Shown one piece after another: positions 55,102 to 64,000 of a stretch of DNA of 64,000 bases. Each line of letters begins with the position of its first letter. Position 1 is the first letter of the stretch. A program made the position numbers and the translations under genes. The notes beneath the pieces were generated by a model. It did not search any database and had not been told where the DNA came from. It saw only the letters and a list, made by a program, of their open reading frames with translations. Source of the stretch: Progne subis subis (Eukaryota; Chordata; Aves; Passeriformes; Hirundinidae); assembly GCA_022316685.1 (NCBI GenBank), contig JAKJHU010000260.1, forward strand, positions 225,160-289,159. The letters are read 5' to 3'.

Positions 55102-55695
55102 CAGAGAATCACAGAATCAGCCAGGTTGGAAAAGACCTTGGGCATCATCACGTTCAAGCTGTGCCCTGACACTACCTTGTCTCCTCTGAGCCTCCTCTTC
55201 TTCAGGATAAACAACCCCAGCTCCCTCAGCTGCTTCTCACAGGATTTGTGTTCCAGACCTGTCACCAGCTTTGTCACCCTTCTCTGGACACACTCGACTC
55301 CTCCATGTCCTTCCTAAATTGGGAGCCCAGAACTGAACACAGCACTTGAGGTGTTGCCCCAACCAGTGCTGAGCACATGGGAAGAATCACTGCCCTGTTC
55401 CTGCTGGCCACACTGTTCCTGATCCAGGCCAGGTGCCATTGGCCTTCTTGGCCACCTGGGCACACTGCTGGCTCATGTCCAGCCTGCTGTCCATCTGTCC
55501 CTGCATGTCCCTTTCTGCCAGGCTGCTGTCCAGCCACTCTGTGCCCAGCCTGTAGCGCTGCAGGGGCAGTTGTGGGCAAAGTGCAGGACCTGGCACTTGG
55601 ACTTGTTAAACCTCATATTGTGGGATTTGGCCCCTGGATCCAGCCTGTCCAGGTCCCTGTGCAGAGCCCTCCTACCCTCCAGCAGAACAGCACGC
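55102..55695 (-). mobile_element. CR1: CR1 LINE 3' fragment, arm 2 copy
   Basis: Reverse complement of 6160-6757, starting with TCAGAGAATCACAGAATCAG on the plus strand. Confidence 0.88.
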
Positions 55696-55724
55696 CTCCC
55701 CAATTGGTGTCAACTTGGGTCCAT

Positions 55725-56180
55725 CAGGCCCTGGAGTGTCACAAAGGTCTCCATGGTTTCATGAGGCCTCTCAGTGTCACAATGCCCCTTTTGATGCATG
55801 GGGCTCCTTGGTGTCACAAAGTCCCTTGGATCCTTGGGACCTGCATTATCACAATGCTGATTTGGTCCCCCCAAGGCCCTGGAGCGTCACAATGGATCCT
55901 TGGTTCCATGAGGTCTGGCAGTGCAGCAATGATCTCCTTGGTTCCACAATGTCACAGTGGCCTCTTGGTCCCAAGGGGCACCATGGTGCCAAACATTTCT
56001 GTCATTCCAAGAGTCCCTGAGGAACCACCCTCACTATTTGGTTCCATGGGGCCCTGCAGTTTCAAAATGGCCCGATCATGACATAAGTTCCTGCTCTGTC
56101 CCAATGCTCTGCATGGTTCCACAAGTCCCTGCAGTGTCACAGTGGCCTCTTGGTTCCATCAGGCCTCATAGGAACACCAT
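55725..56180 (-). repeat. GTGACACTG minisatellite, arm 2 copy
   Basis: Reverse-complement units (CAGTGTCACAATG) with the same 50-55 base period. Confidence 0.85.
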
Positions 56181-56189
56181 GAATTCCTT

Positions 56190-57610
56190 GGCCCTAGGCC
56201 TGGAGCAGGAGCAGCTCTTGAGGGCCCCAAGGCCGCGGCTGTTGTGCTGGCCTGGGCAGATGGGATGGCAGCAGGGGCTGCAGAGCTCTCAGCACCTCAG
56301 GGAGAGGGGAGCAGGGCACACAGGGAGCCTCCTTTTCCCCTGGCCCAGCACCTTCCCCATGGCTGGGGCTGAGTCCTGTCTGAGCTGCAGCTGCTGCTGT
56401 GCCCTTCCGAGGGGCTGAGGCCGTAGGGCCCTGCCCAGAGCAGCCTGCCCTGAGCAGAGCTGTGGGGCCAGAGCCGGCTGGGCTGTGCTGGGGAGAGGCC
56501 CTTGGTGCTGCCGAGAGCTCAGGGCAGCTGGCAGAGCTTGGAGGGAGCTGGGCTGGGCTGAGAGAGCCTGCCACAGAAACCATCAGTGTCCATCTCAGCC
56601 TGTGTGAGCGTGCAGGGGCAGGACTCAGCCCAGGCCTTGTGGGGCAGGGCCAGCGCCTGTGGAAGGCATCGAAAACAGGCAAGTGGCCCAGAGAGGAGGC
56701 TGCTCTGTGCCCTTGGTGGCATGGACAGAGCAGGAACACGGCCCAGGACATTTGTCAGCGCCAGCCTCTGTCCCCAGCCATTGCCAGCCCTGGCTGCTCA
56801 GCCCAGGTTTGCGGGGCAGTTTGGCTGTGGCCCAGCTCCATCCTCCTGCGGGGCTCAGGGCCTGTTCCCGGCCATGGCCAGCCCTGCCCGGCCTCTCTGC
56901 TGGCCCAGAGCCCGGCAGAGCCCGGGGCAGGGCTGTCTGTGCAGCCCCACAGGTGCCACGGGCTGTGCAGGAGCTGGCAGAGGCTGCCCAGCAGGGAGGC
57001 CATGGGGCACAGAGCCCCAAGGCTGCTGTGGGCACCACGGCACAGGGGCCGTTCCCACCCGCAATGCTCCTGTCCTGCCCTGCGCCTGCACAGGGGCTGT
57101 GGCACCATGGCTGGGCCAGCGCGGCACAAAGGGGCCATGCAGCCGCTGCCGGGGCTGACAGCGAGGCCAGGCACACACAAGGAATTGCTGGGCTTTGCCT
57201 GGGCTGGGCAGGGCTGACTGTGCCAAAGGCAGAGCTCAGCTGCCCTTGGTGGCTGCAGGAAAAGCCCAGAGCCCAAAGAGCCTCCATGGCTGTGCTGGAG
57301 ACCAAGGCTGGAGGAGGGAAATGCAGGGCTGCTGGGGGATGGGGAGGGGATTGATTTCCAGCACACACCTCAGTTCTCTGATGATCCCGGCACGATGCTG
57401 GTCCCTGTTCCTGCCTGGAGCAGAGCAGATGTTTATGGGACAGGAGCCCTCTGGGGCTGTCAGGGACCTGCAGCTTGCAAGGTGCTCTGCTCTCCATCAG
57501 CTCCTCTCTGAGAGATGCCAATGCCAGCTCAGCACCTCAGGGCACAAGTGGCACTGCCTGTGCATGGGCACACAACTGATGTCTGCCTGGAAAAGGGCAC
57601 AGGTTTAAAC
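56190..57610 (-). other. Duplicated block A, arm 2 copy
   Basis: Counterpart of 3240-4660. A 272-codon frame on the plus strand (56,399-57,217) and a 298-codon frame on the minus strand (57,521-56,625) overlap. Both also appear in copy 1. No domain. See findings. Confidence 0.5.
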
Positions 57611-57982
57611 ACCTGTAAATTTCAAAATATACAAGCATATTTTTATTATCTTGGTCATTTAAGTACTTTTAAAAAGTGGCAAACTTTTCCCACCAGGAAC
57701 AAGAATTTCCTGGATCTACTGGGTTCTTCTGCAGAGGGCAGGGGAAGAAACGCTGATCTTCCCTTCTATCTTTGCCACCAACATTCAGTCTGATATTTCA
57801 TGACCCTCTTCCTTCAGGTGTTTCCAGCTCTCCTGTTTAAATGGCCATGTGTAAGGGCATTTCTTCATATAGAAAAGCTGGATCTATGTCCTTTTTATTG
57901 CTCACAGATTTCCTCCTGCAGCTCTTCTCTGGTCATTTCAGTGTGTCTCCCTTGACTGGCTTCATGCTTTCAGCTTTCCAGA

Positions 57983-58882
57983 TGTAAGAGTCTGTCCGAA
58001 GTTTCCCTCATTTGCCTCACGATCGTCATAAGGACCCCGAGGACCCCACTGCAGTTCTGGCCTGCTCGAGGTGGATGCTTGCCAATCGTCTGTAGGCGCA
58101 TTTTCCTGTGTCACCACGCCACAGTACACGGGCTTTGAGCAGTGTAATGGTAGTTCTGTACCCGAAGATTACCCTGCTTCACGGTCCCTGCTTCATGACA
58201 ATAGCCTAGAATTTCCCCACCTCTTGGCCAAAGGGAACTTTCTGGGGTAACTTTGGTGGTCCCCCACAGAAAATCCTTCATCTGCTCTGCAACCACCGTG
58301 ACAGACAGAGATCAAAACCCCCTTGCAAGGACTGAAATTGAGACCCCTATATGAAGCCCCTCTCAAGGACTGAGACATCAGACCCCGACAACCCCAATAC
58401 TGGGGTGGGGGCTGACTTAACCAAAGCGAGATGTTTGCCTGGAGGCGTGATCGTTGGACCAAGAAGACAATGGCTCTCGCTTACTGCTAAGAACATGAAC
58501 TACCTGTTCCCCCTCCGGAGCTTCAACACTTTTACCTGTTCCCCCCGTGACTGAGGACTATAATAAAAACCCCTGAGTTAACCAGAGATTTGGAGAGCGC
58601 CTCTCCCCGACGTGACAGACGGACCCATCGACCGGACCCATCGACCGGACCCATCGACCGGACCACGAGGACTCCGTCTCCACGTTTGGTAGCTATATCC
58701 CCCCTTTCCCCGATCTCTCTCTCTCTCTCTCTCTTACTCTTAATCCCTCTATCACATTTGCTGGGTCAATCAATAAAGGGTGCATTTGTTTTAATGCTGA
58801 AATCCCCTCTGTGTTGTGTTTTGCACTCTGAGATCAGAAAACGAACCATCACGACCCCCGCTTGTACGAGCGGATCGTGACA
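57983..58882 (+). repeat. 5' LTR of the third provirus
   Basis: The start TGTAAGAG is fixed by the end of homology to arm 1; the end is …GATCGTGACA. TATAATAAA lies at 58,559-58,567 and AATAAA at 58,772-58,777. A 13-bp repeat (GGACCCATCGACC three times, about 58,620-58,658) and a CT run (about 58,713-58,735) lie in R. Confidence 0.8.
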
Positions 58883-58888
58883 TTAAAT

Positions 58889-58906
58889 TGGCGTCACGGA
58901 CAGGAT
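58889..58906 (+). other. Primer-binding site of the third provirus
   Basis: TGGCGTCACGGACAGGAT, six bases after the LTR. I cannot name the tRNA with confidence. The inner part resembles serine tRNAs, the outer part does not. Confidence 0.55.
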
Positions 58907-59094
58907 TCTGATAGACGGAGGGGTTTGCAGGGTTGTGTGTAGTCTGTAATAGGGGAAGGACGTTTCGCTCCAGCCGCACCTAGCCTGTCATTCCCGAAAG
59001 GGTTGAACAGAGCTAGAAAGCAAGGGGGGCGACTCGAATTTCCCGCAAACTGCACACGCCTAAGTGATAAGCATCCCCATACTCAATTGAGGGT

Positions 59095-59800
59095 TCTGTC
59101 TTCAGAATTTCACAAAAGATCTCTTAGTGCAAAAAAGGGGAAACTGTTTTTGTGTTTGTGTGAATTTGGACTGTCTGGGAAGGAAGGGACAACCTGAAGA
59201 AACTAAGCAGGGCCTCCCAGGCAGATTTTGTCTCTTCACCCACTCAGGGAAGCGAAGGGAGACACAGCCGAGCTGTGCGTGTGCGTAACTAAGTGGTACC
59301 TCCCTGTTGTGGTTCTGATCCCTTCATAAAATTAATGAAACTTTAGTGTAAAAGACTAAGCTGTATTTTGAAACTGTTTCTGGACTGTCTGGGAAGGAAG
59401 GGACAACCTGAAGAAACTAAGCAGGGCCTCCCAGGCAGATTTTGTCTCTTCACCCACTCAGGGAAGCGAAGGGAGACACGCCGAGCTGTGTGTGTGTGTG
59501 TAACTAAGTGGTACCTCCCTGTTGTGGTTCTGATCCCTTCATAAAATTTCTAAGAACCTTAGTGCAAAAGGCTAAGCTGCATTTTTAAACTGTTTTGTAT
59601 GTGTGTGAATTTGGACTGTCTGGGAAGGAAGGGACAACCTGAAGAAACTAAGCAGGGCTCCCAGGCAGATTTTGTCTCTTCACCCACTCAGGGAAGCGAA
59701 GGGAGACACAGCCGAGCTGTGTATGTGTGTAACTAAGTATTTCCTCCCTGTTGTGGTTTTGATCCCTTCACAAAATGACTGAAAATCTTAGTACAAAAGA
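59095..59800 (+). repeat. Leader repeat, three units of about 214-231 bp
   Basis: GGACTGTCTGGGAAGGAAGG starts at 59,168, 59,382 and 59,613. Each unit runs through GCGAAGGGAGACAC to GATCCCTTCATAAAAT and a TTAGTGCAAAAGACTAAGCT-like end. The last unit ends in the gag start; the earlier units contain decayed versions of it. Confidence 0.88.
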
Positions 59801-61346
59801 CAAAGCTGCATTTTATGCATTACTTGCTAAACACAATGCCAAGCCTTCTCCGGGAGGAGAAGAGTGGGCACAAAGTAATTGGTTTAATTTGGAAAATATT
59901 GTTGATAGAGTATGCTCTTTACAACATGAAACAAGATTTAAACTGGGCAAAAACAAAAGTATCTCTGCTCAGTTTTGGGAGCCTGTCTTTCAGCAGCTGT
60001 AGAAAGTCGCTTTAAGCGAAGAAGTGAGGAAAAAGCTATAATAGACTCCCTTCAAAACCTAGTTGAAATTTTGCAAAAACAATTAAATGAAGAAAGGAAT
60101 GAGATCTGTGCACTGAGAGCTGCCCTTAGAGAGGAACGTGTTAAAAACTCCTATAATGTTGATTCCTCTATGGAAACAGAGGAGAAGGAAACTCCTCACA
60201 TTAAACAAATTTATCCCCATAAGGAACTTGAAAGTCAAAAACTGCGGGGAAATCTGCTGTCCTCACTTGAGACCCTTGATTAAAACAGAATACAATTACA
60301 TAAATGATGAAGATTTTGAACCACATATCACAACCAAACATATACCATACAGCGCCACTGAATTGGCTAAGCTAAAAAAGGAATACAGCCGCCTCCCACA
60401 AGAATCAGAGACAGAGTATGTCTTCCGAGTGTCCCTCACTGGTGGAGACCAAATTAAATTGACTGAACATGAGGCTAATGGATACTGGGGACATGGAGTT
60501 TTCTTAACAACAGGTGATAAGCGTGACGCTTGGTCCCTAACACAGCGCGCGGCTTTTTGGGCCGGGGGAATAAATCCTCTGGAAAGGGGAGACCCCTTAG
60601 CCATAGCTACTACCCCTGACCAACTCTAGAAAGCGTTCAAAAAGCCGCCTGTCTGCAAATGATCCATGAAAAGAAATTGATTCCTGGTTTTGAATCCCCG
60701 ATGCAATTACCAGTGAAACCAGAACTCATGACCCCTTTAATTCGGGGGCTTCCAGAATCACTCAAACCTACAGCAATCACTTTACAAAAGACCATAATGG
60801 CATTAGGTCCTGTGGAAAGGCTGGAAAGAGTCCTTGGAAGCCCATGCAACCAAACTGAATCTACGATCCTGGGTTAACTCCATATTCAACCCCCTCTCAG
60901 CCCCCAGCTTCTCAATCTAGTTCACCTGCCAGTAGCTGCAAAGTTTGGACATGGGGGGATGTTGCCGTAGATTTAATTAATTATAATAGACAATATGGGC
61001 CTGTGAAAACCCAGGAAGAGAAATCAGAAAAATAAAAGGTGTTCGTTTTATCGGGACCCCTCATAGTGAGATTCAGAGAAGGGAAAACAGATCTCTAATC
61101 GCCACCGTTGGTGGCTGCTAGGCATTAAAAGGGGGGTCCCCAGGGAAGTGATGGATGGTTTGCCCCTTGAAAAATTACAAAAAATTATAACTAATTGGCA
61201 CTCTCGAAAACCAAATTTATCAACTCAACCCAGTGCACCCCTCCCCTCTCGAGATTCAGACAGTGAACCAAAACTAACCCTCTCCCAGACTCTCCCTGGT
61301 AATTCAGGCTGTAAATCAAAACAAACATCACCCCAGGGAAACTAAA
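59775..61346 (+). pseudogene. gag: gag of the third provirus, multiply frameshifted
   Basis: Starts MTENLSTKDKAAF at 59,775. Continues through overlapping open pieces in different frames (59,975-60,283, 60,138-60,629, 60,659-60,877, 61,148-61,345). The second piece is a Glu/Lys/Leu-rich coiled-coil-like helix. I see no CCHC knuckle. No N-terminal glycine for myristoylation. Confidence 0.75.
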
Positions 61347-61371
61347 TTCTCCGTTTCTTAATAGTGGGCGA

Positions 61372-61780
61372 AGAAACGGAGTATGGATGTATTTAAGAAT
61401 GCTCACTAAAAATAAATCGGGAGATATATTGATCACAGCTATTACGGGTCCCAAACGAGTATTTGTAACCTTCTTGGTTGACACTGGGGCTCAAATCTCT
61501 GCACTAACAAAAAGGGACCCAGAAGTGTGGAGTTGTTCCAACAAAAAGACAATGTTGCATTCTTAATGCTCTAGGAACTACCGAATCTATGAATATGGCT
61601 TTAGTAAAACTTATGCTTCCTGGAGAAGAGGATCAGTTGGTTGTCAAAATGGTAATTGGAGATATTCCAAACAACTTATTAGGGATGGATGTTCTTGCTG
61701 GAAGGCAGTGGGAAGATTCTGAGGGATTTTTGTGGTCTTTTGGTGCACCGCCAATCAACATTAGATTACTTCAAACAGCA
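61372..61780 (+). pseudogene. pro: Protease domain of the third provirus
   Basis: Active site FLVDTGAQISALT at about 61,472-61,510. A frameshift near 61,560 moves the rest to the frame starting at 61,589, where the second conserved box (LLGMDVLAG, about 61,679) is found, joined to RT. Confidence 0.85.
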
Positions 61781-62860
61781 CCTGCACTACCTTATAGTAA
61801 AACTACTAATGTGAAACAATACCCCCTCCCTTCTGGCGCCAAAGAAGGCATTAAAACAGTTATACAGGACTTGCGAGACCAAGGAGTAATTGTCAATACT
61901 CACTCTCCTTTCAATTCTCCAGTATGGCCTGTTCGAAAACCTAATGGGAAGTGGAGACTAACAGTAGATTTTCGCAGGCTTAATGCCAACACAGACCCTC
62001 TCACAGCAGCGGTTCCTAACTTAGCTGAATTAATAACATCAATCCAGGAAAAGGCTCACTCAATCATGGCAACTATAGATGTCAAAGACATGTTTTTTAT
62101 GATACCTATACAGCCAGAAGACATGGACCGTTTTGCCTTCACATGGGAAGGACAGCAATACACTTTCACTAGACTTCCCCAAGGGTACAAGCACTCCCCC
62201 ACCCTGGCTCACCATGCTTTAGCCAAAGAATTAGAGAAAATACCCAAACCTGATAATGTGGACGTCTACCAATACATCGATGATATTCTGGTGGGAGGGG
62301 ATGAAATAGGAGTAGTGGGGGATACCCAACAGGAAATAATCTCTCACTTAGAAGCCTGAATTTACAGATTCCCTCTGAAAAAATCAAAACCTTCCCAGGA
62401 AGTGAAGTTTTTGGGAATTTGGTGGAAAGGAGGTATGACATGTATTCCACCGGATACCCTAACCTCTTTAGATCAGATTAAAATGCCTGAATCTAGGAAA
62501 GATCTCCAACAAGCTCTAGGACTGTTAGTGTTCTGGAGAAAACACATTCCAGATTTCTCAATAATTGCCAGGCCCCTTTATGACTTGCTGAGGAAAGGGG
62601 TAAAATGGGACTGGACTCCTGCTCAAGAAGAAGCACTACAATTGCTAATTTTTGAAGCTACAGCTCATCAGGCATTAGGCCCTATCCATCCTACAGACCC
62701 TTTCCAGGTAGAATGGGGATTTGCCTCCTCAGGGCTATCAATACACATATGGCAACGGGGTCCTGAAGGTCCTACAAGACCTGTTGGTTTTTATTCCCGT
62801 GGCTTCAAAGATGCTGAGAAAAGATACACCATCTGGGAAAAGGGACTGTTTGTGGTTTAG
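61781..62860 (+). pseudogene. pol: Reverse transcriptase of the third provirus
   Basis: FNSPVWPVRKPNG and LTVDFR at about 61,910-61,975, ATIDVKDMFFMIP at about 62,071, LPQGYKHSP at about 62,175, catalytic YIDD at 62,273-62,284. A TGA at 62,357-62,359 and a frame change follow. The thumb/connection (LGIWWKGG, FWRKHIPDFS, RPLYDLLRKG) is open at 62,402-62,860 up to TAG. Confidence 0.9.
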
Positions 62861-63560
62861 CTTAGCTCTCATAGAGGTGGAAAAAATTACTCGACAACAA
62901 CCGATTGTTTTGAGAGGTCCTTTTAAAGTAATCAAAGCCATCACGGCTGGGACCCCCCCACCTGAGGGAGTCGCCCAGAGGGCCTCAGTTAGAAAGTGGT
63001 ATGCTCAGATTGAATACTACTGCAACACTTTCTCAGTAACAGAAGGAGCTGTAAAAAACTTAGCAATCCAAGAAACTGAGAGCTTGGATAACACCCAAGA
63101 GAAACCTGCCTCTGTGATTAAAGTAGCCCCTCCTTTCTCCCCTGAACAATCAACAAATTCTTGGTTCACTGATGCCTCTGCCAGGCGGGAGGGAAAGGTG
63201 TGGAGATACAGGGCAGCAGCCCTCCACATTTCCTCTGGGGAACGAATTATAACTGAAGGAGAAGGCAGTGCCCAGGTTGGAGAACTGATAGCTGTCTGGA
63301 GTGTTTTCCAGCATGAGATACAAAACCTCTTTTGTCTGCATTTACACTGATTCCTATGCCGTGTATAAAGGATGCACTGAGTGGCTTCCGTTTTGGCAAC
63401 AAAATGGTTGGGAAGTTAATAGAATTCCAGTCTGGCAGAAGGAAAAATGGCAGGAAATTTTAATATTGCAAGCCAAGGAAATTTTGCCGTTGGATGGGTT
63501 GCTTCTCACCAAACAGATGGAAATCCAGCAGGAGAATGGAATAATAAAGCTGATGAATTA
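62861..63560 (+). pseudogene. pol: Tether and RNase H of the third provirus
   Basis: After another frame change, a connection segment leads to RNase H with WFTDASARREG (about 63,163), a VGELIAVW helix (about 63,277) and, after a frameshift near 63,340, YTDSYAVYKG (about 63,345). Confidence 0.82.
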
Positions 63561-64000
63561 GCAAAACTCAGTCCTCTAAAGAAGGAACAAATCATAGAAG
63601 ACTGGGATCAATTGTTAGAATGGCTGCATGTAAAAAGACAGCACACAGGTGCAAAAGATCTGTACAAGGAAGCTCATGCTCGGGGTTGGCCTGTCACTAG
63701 GGAAATGTGTAAAACATGTATATCTGCCTGCGAACAATGTCGTAAAAGACTGGAAAGACACCCTTTGGAAGACGACCCTCTGCATTTAAGAGAAGGCAAA
63801 GGCTTGTGGGATGCGTGGCAGGTAGATTATATTGGCCCCTTCAAGAAGTCAGGAGGTAAACATTTTGTATTGGTAGGAGTAGAGATTATATCTGGGTTAG
63901 TCCAGGCAAATGCTTTTCAAAGAGCTACAGGAGACAATACTGTTAGAGCATTGCAGGAGTGGTTTGGAACTTTCCCGAAACCTCAGGAAATTCAATCTGA
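63561..64000 (+). pseudogene. pol: Integrase of the third provirus (cut by the window edge)
   Basis: RNase H ends with ADELAK. The HHCC zinc domain follows (HVKRQHTGAKDLYKEAHARGW with CKTCISACEQC, about 63,626-63,744). The first catalytic Asp is in WQVDYIGPF (about 63,820). Open to the window end. Confidence 0.85.

Larger units (their letters stand above)
57983..64000 (+). mobile_element. Third provirus (class III/ERVL-related or class I), 5' LTR to integrase, continues beyond window
   Basis: A 900-bp LTR, primer site, repeated leader, then gag, protease, RT, RNase H and integrase remnants in order. RT has FNSPVWPV and YIDD like the ERVL provirus at 15.3 kb, but the sequences differ widely, so it is a separate family. 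Many frameshifts. The 3' LTR and any env are outside the window. Confidence 0.88.

Noticed and set aside
58713..58735. CT microsatellite as a CRISPR-like or regulatory array
   Set aside because: Simple dinucleotide repeat within an LTR; no spacers, and CRISPR is not expected in a vertebrate genome.

Overview
The window is a piece of a bird genome, most likely a passerine. The evidence is: several CR1 LINE 3' ends, endogenous retroviruses (ERVs) of ERVL-like and beta-like classes with an ALV-like env, an olfactory receptor of the bird-expanded OR14 type, a C2H2 zinc-finger gene family whose first exon starts [14 protein letters not shown], and decayed MHC class II beta exons. Intact coding content is small: one complete olfactory receptor gene and one candidate single-exon gene with a TATA/CRE promoter. 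Almost everything else is repeats, segmental duplications and broken retroviral or zinc-finger genes. This is what one expects from a repeat-rich microchromosome, an MHC-linked or a sex-linked region; the sequence alone does not say which.

Layout. At 1-2.2 kb there is GC-rich sequence and a CCCAGT-rich minisatellite, whose inverted partner lies at 11.1-12.1 kb. Arm 1 of a large inverted duplication spans 2.85-9.74 kb and holds a GC-rich block, two CR1 tails around a minisatellite, an LTR and a zinc-finger pseudogene. MHC class IIB exon relics lie at 10.1-10.8 kb. A G-rich minisatellite sits at 13.3-13.7 kb. An ERVL-like provirus without env spans 15.34-22.01 kb and is followed by a satellite of about 350-410 bp monomers (22.0-24.06 kb). 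A betaretrovirus-like provirus with an ALV-like envelope spans 24.47-33.60 kb. It has a tRNA-Asn-type primer site and carries an antisense solo LTR of its own family inserted in the reverse-transcriptase active-site codons. The candidate gene is at 35.85-36.47 kb. A second, direct copy of part of arm 1 lies at 36.4-40.7 kb. The olfactory receptor is at 41.3-42.2 kb on the minus strand. From 43.8 to 50.3 kb there are tandem repeats, CR1 fragments, an LTR with a tRNA-Val-like primer site that is itself split by a solo LTR, and a small array of X-box-like motifs. Arm 2 of the inverted duplication (50.8-57.98 kb, minus strand) carries the second zinc-finger pseudogene. A third provirus begins exactly where arm 2 is interrupted (57,983) and runs off the window inside its integrase.

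How the parts relate. The zinc-finger gene, its upstream LTR and the flanking CR1/minisatellite blocks were duplicated as one unit, then each copy decayed on its own: arm 1 lost exon 1 and gained a frameshift, and arm 2 gained frameshifts and two later retroviral insertions. The three solo LTRs keep clean target-site duplications, but the two complete proviruses do not. This suggests the proviruses' flanks were reshuffled by recombination. All family assignments rest on motifs read by eye; no database search was possible.
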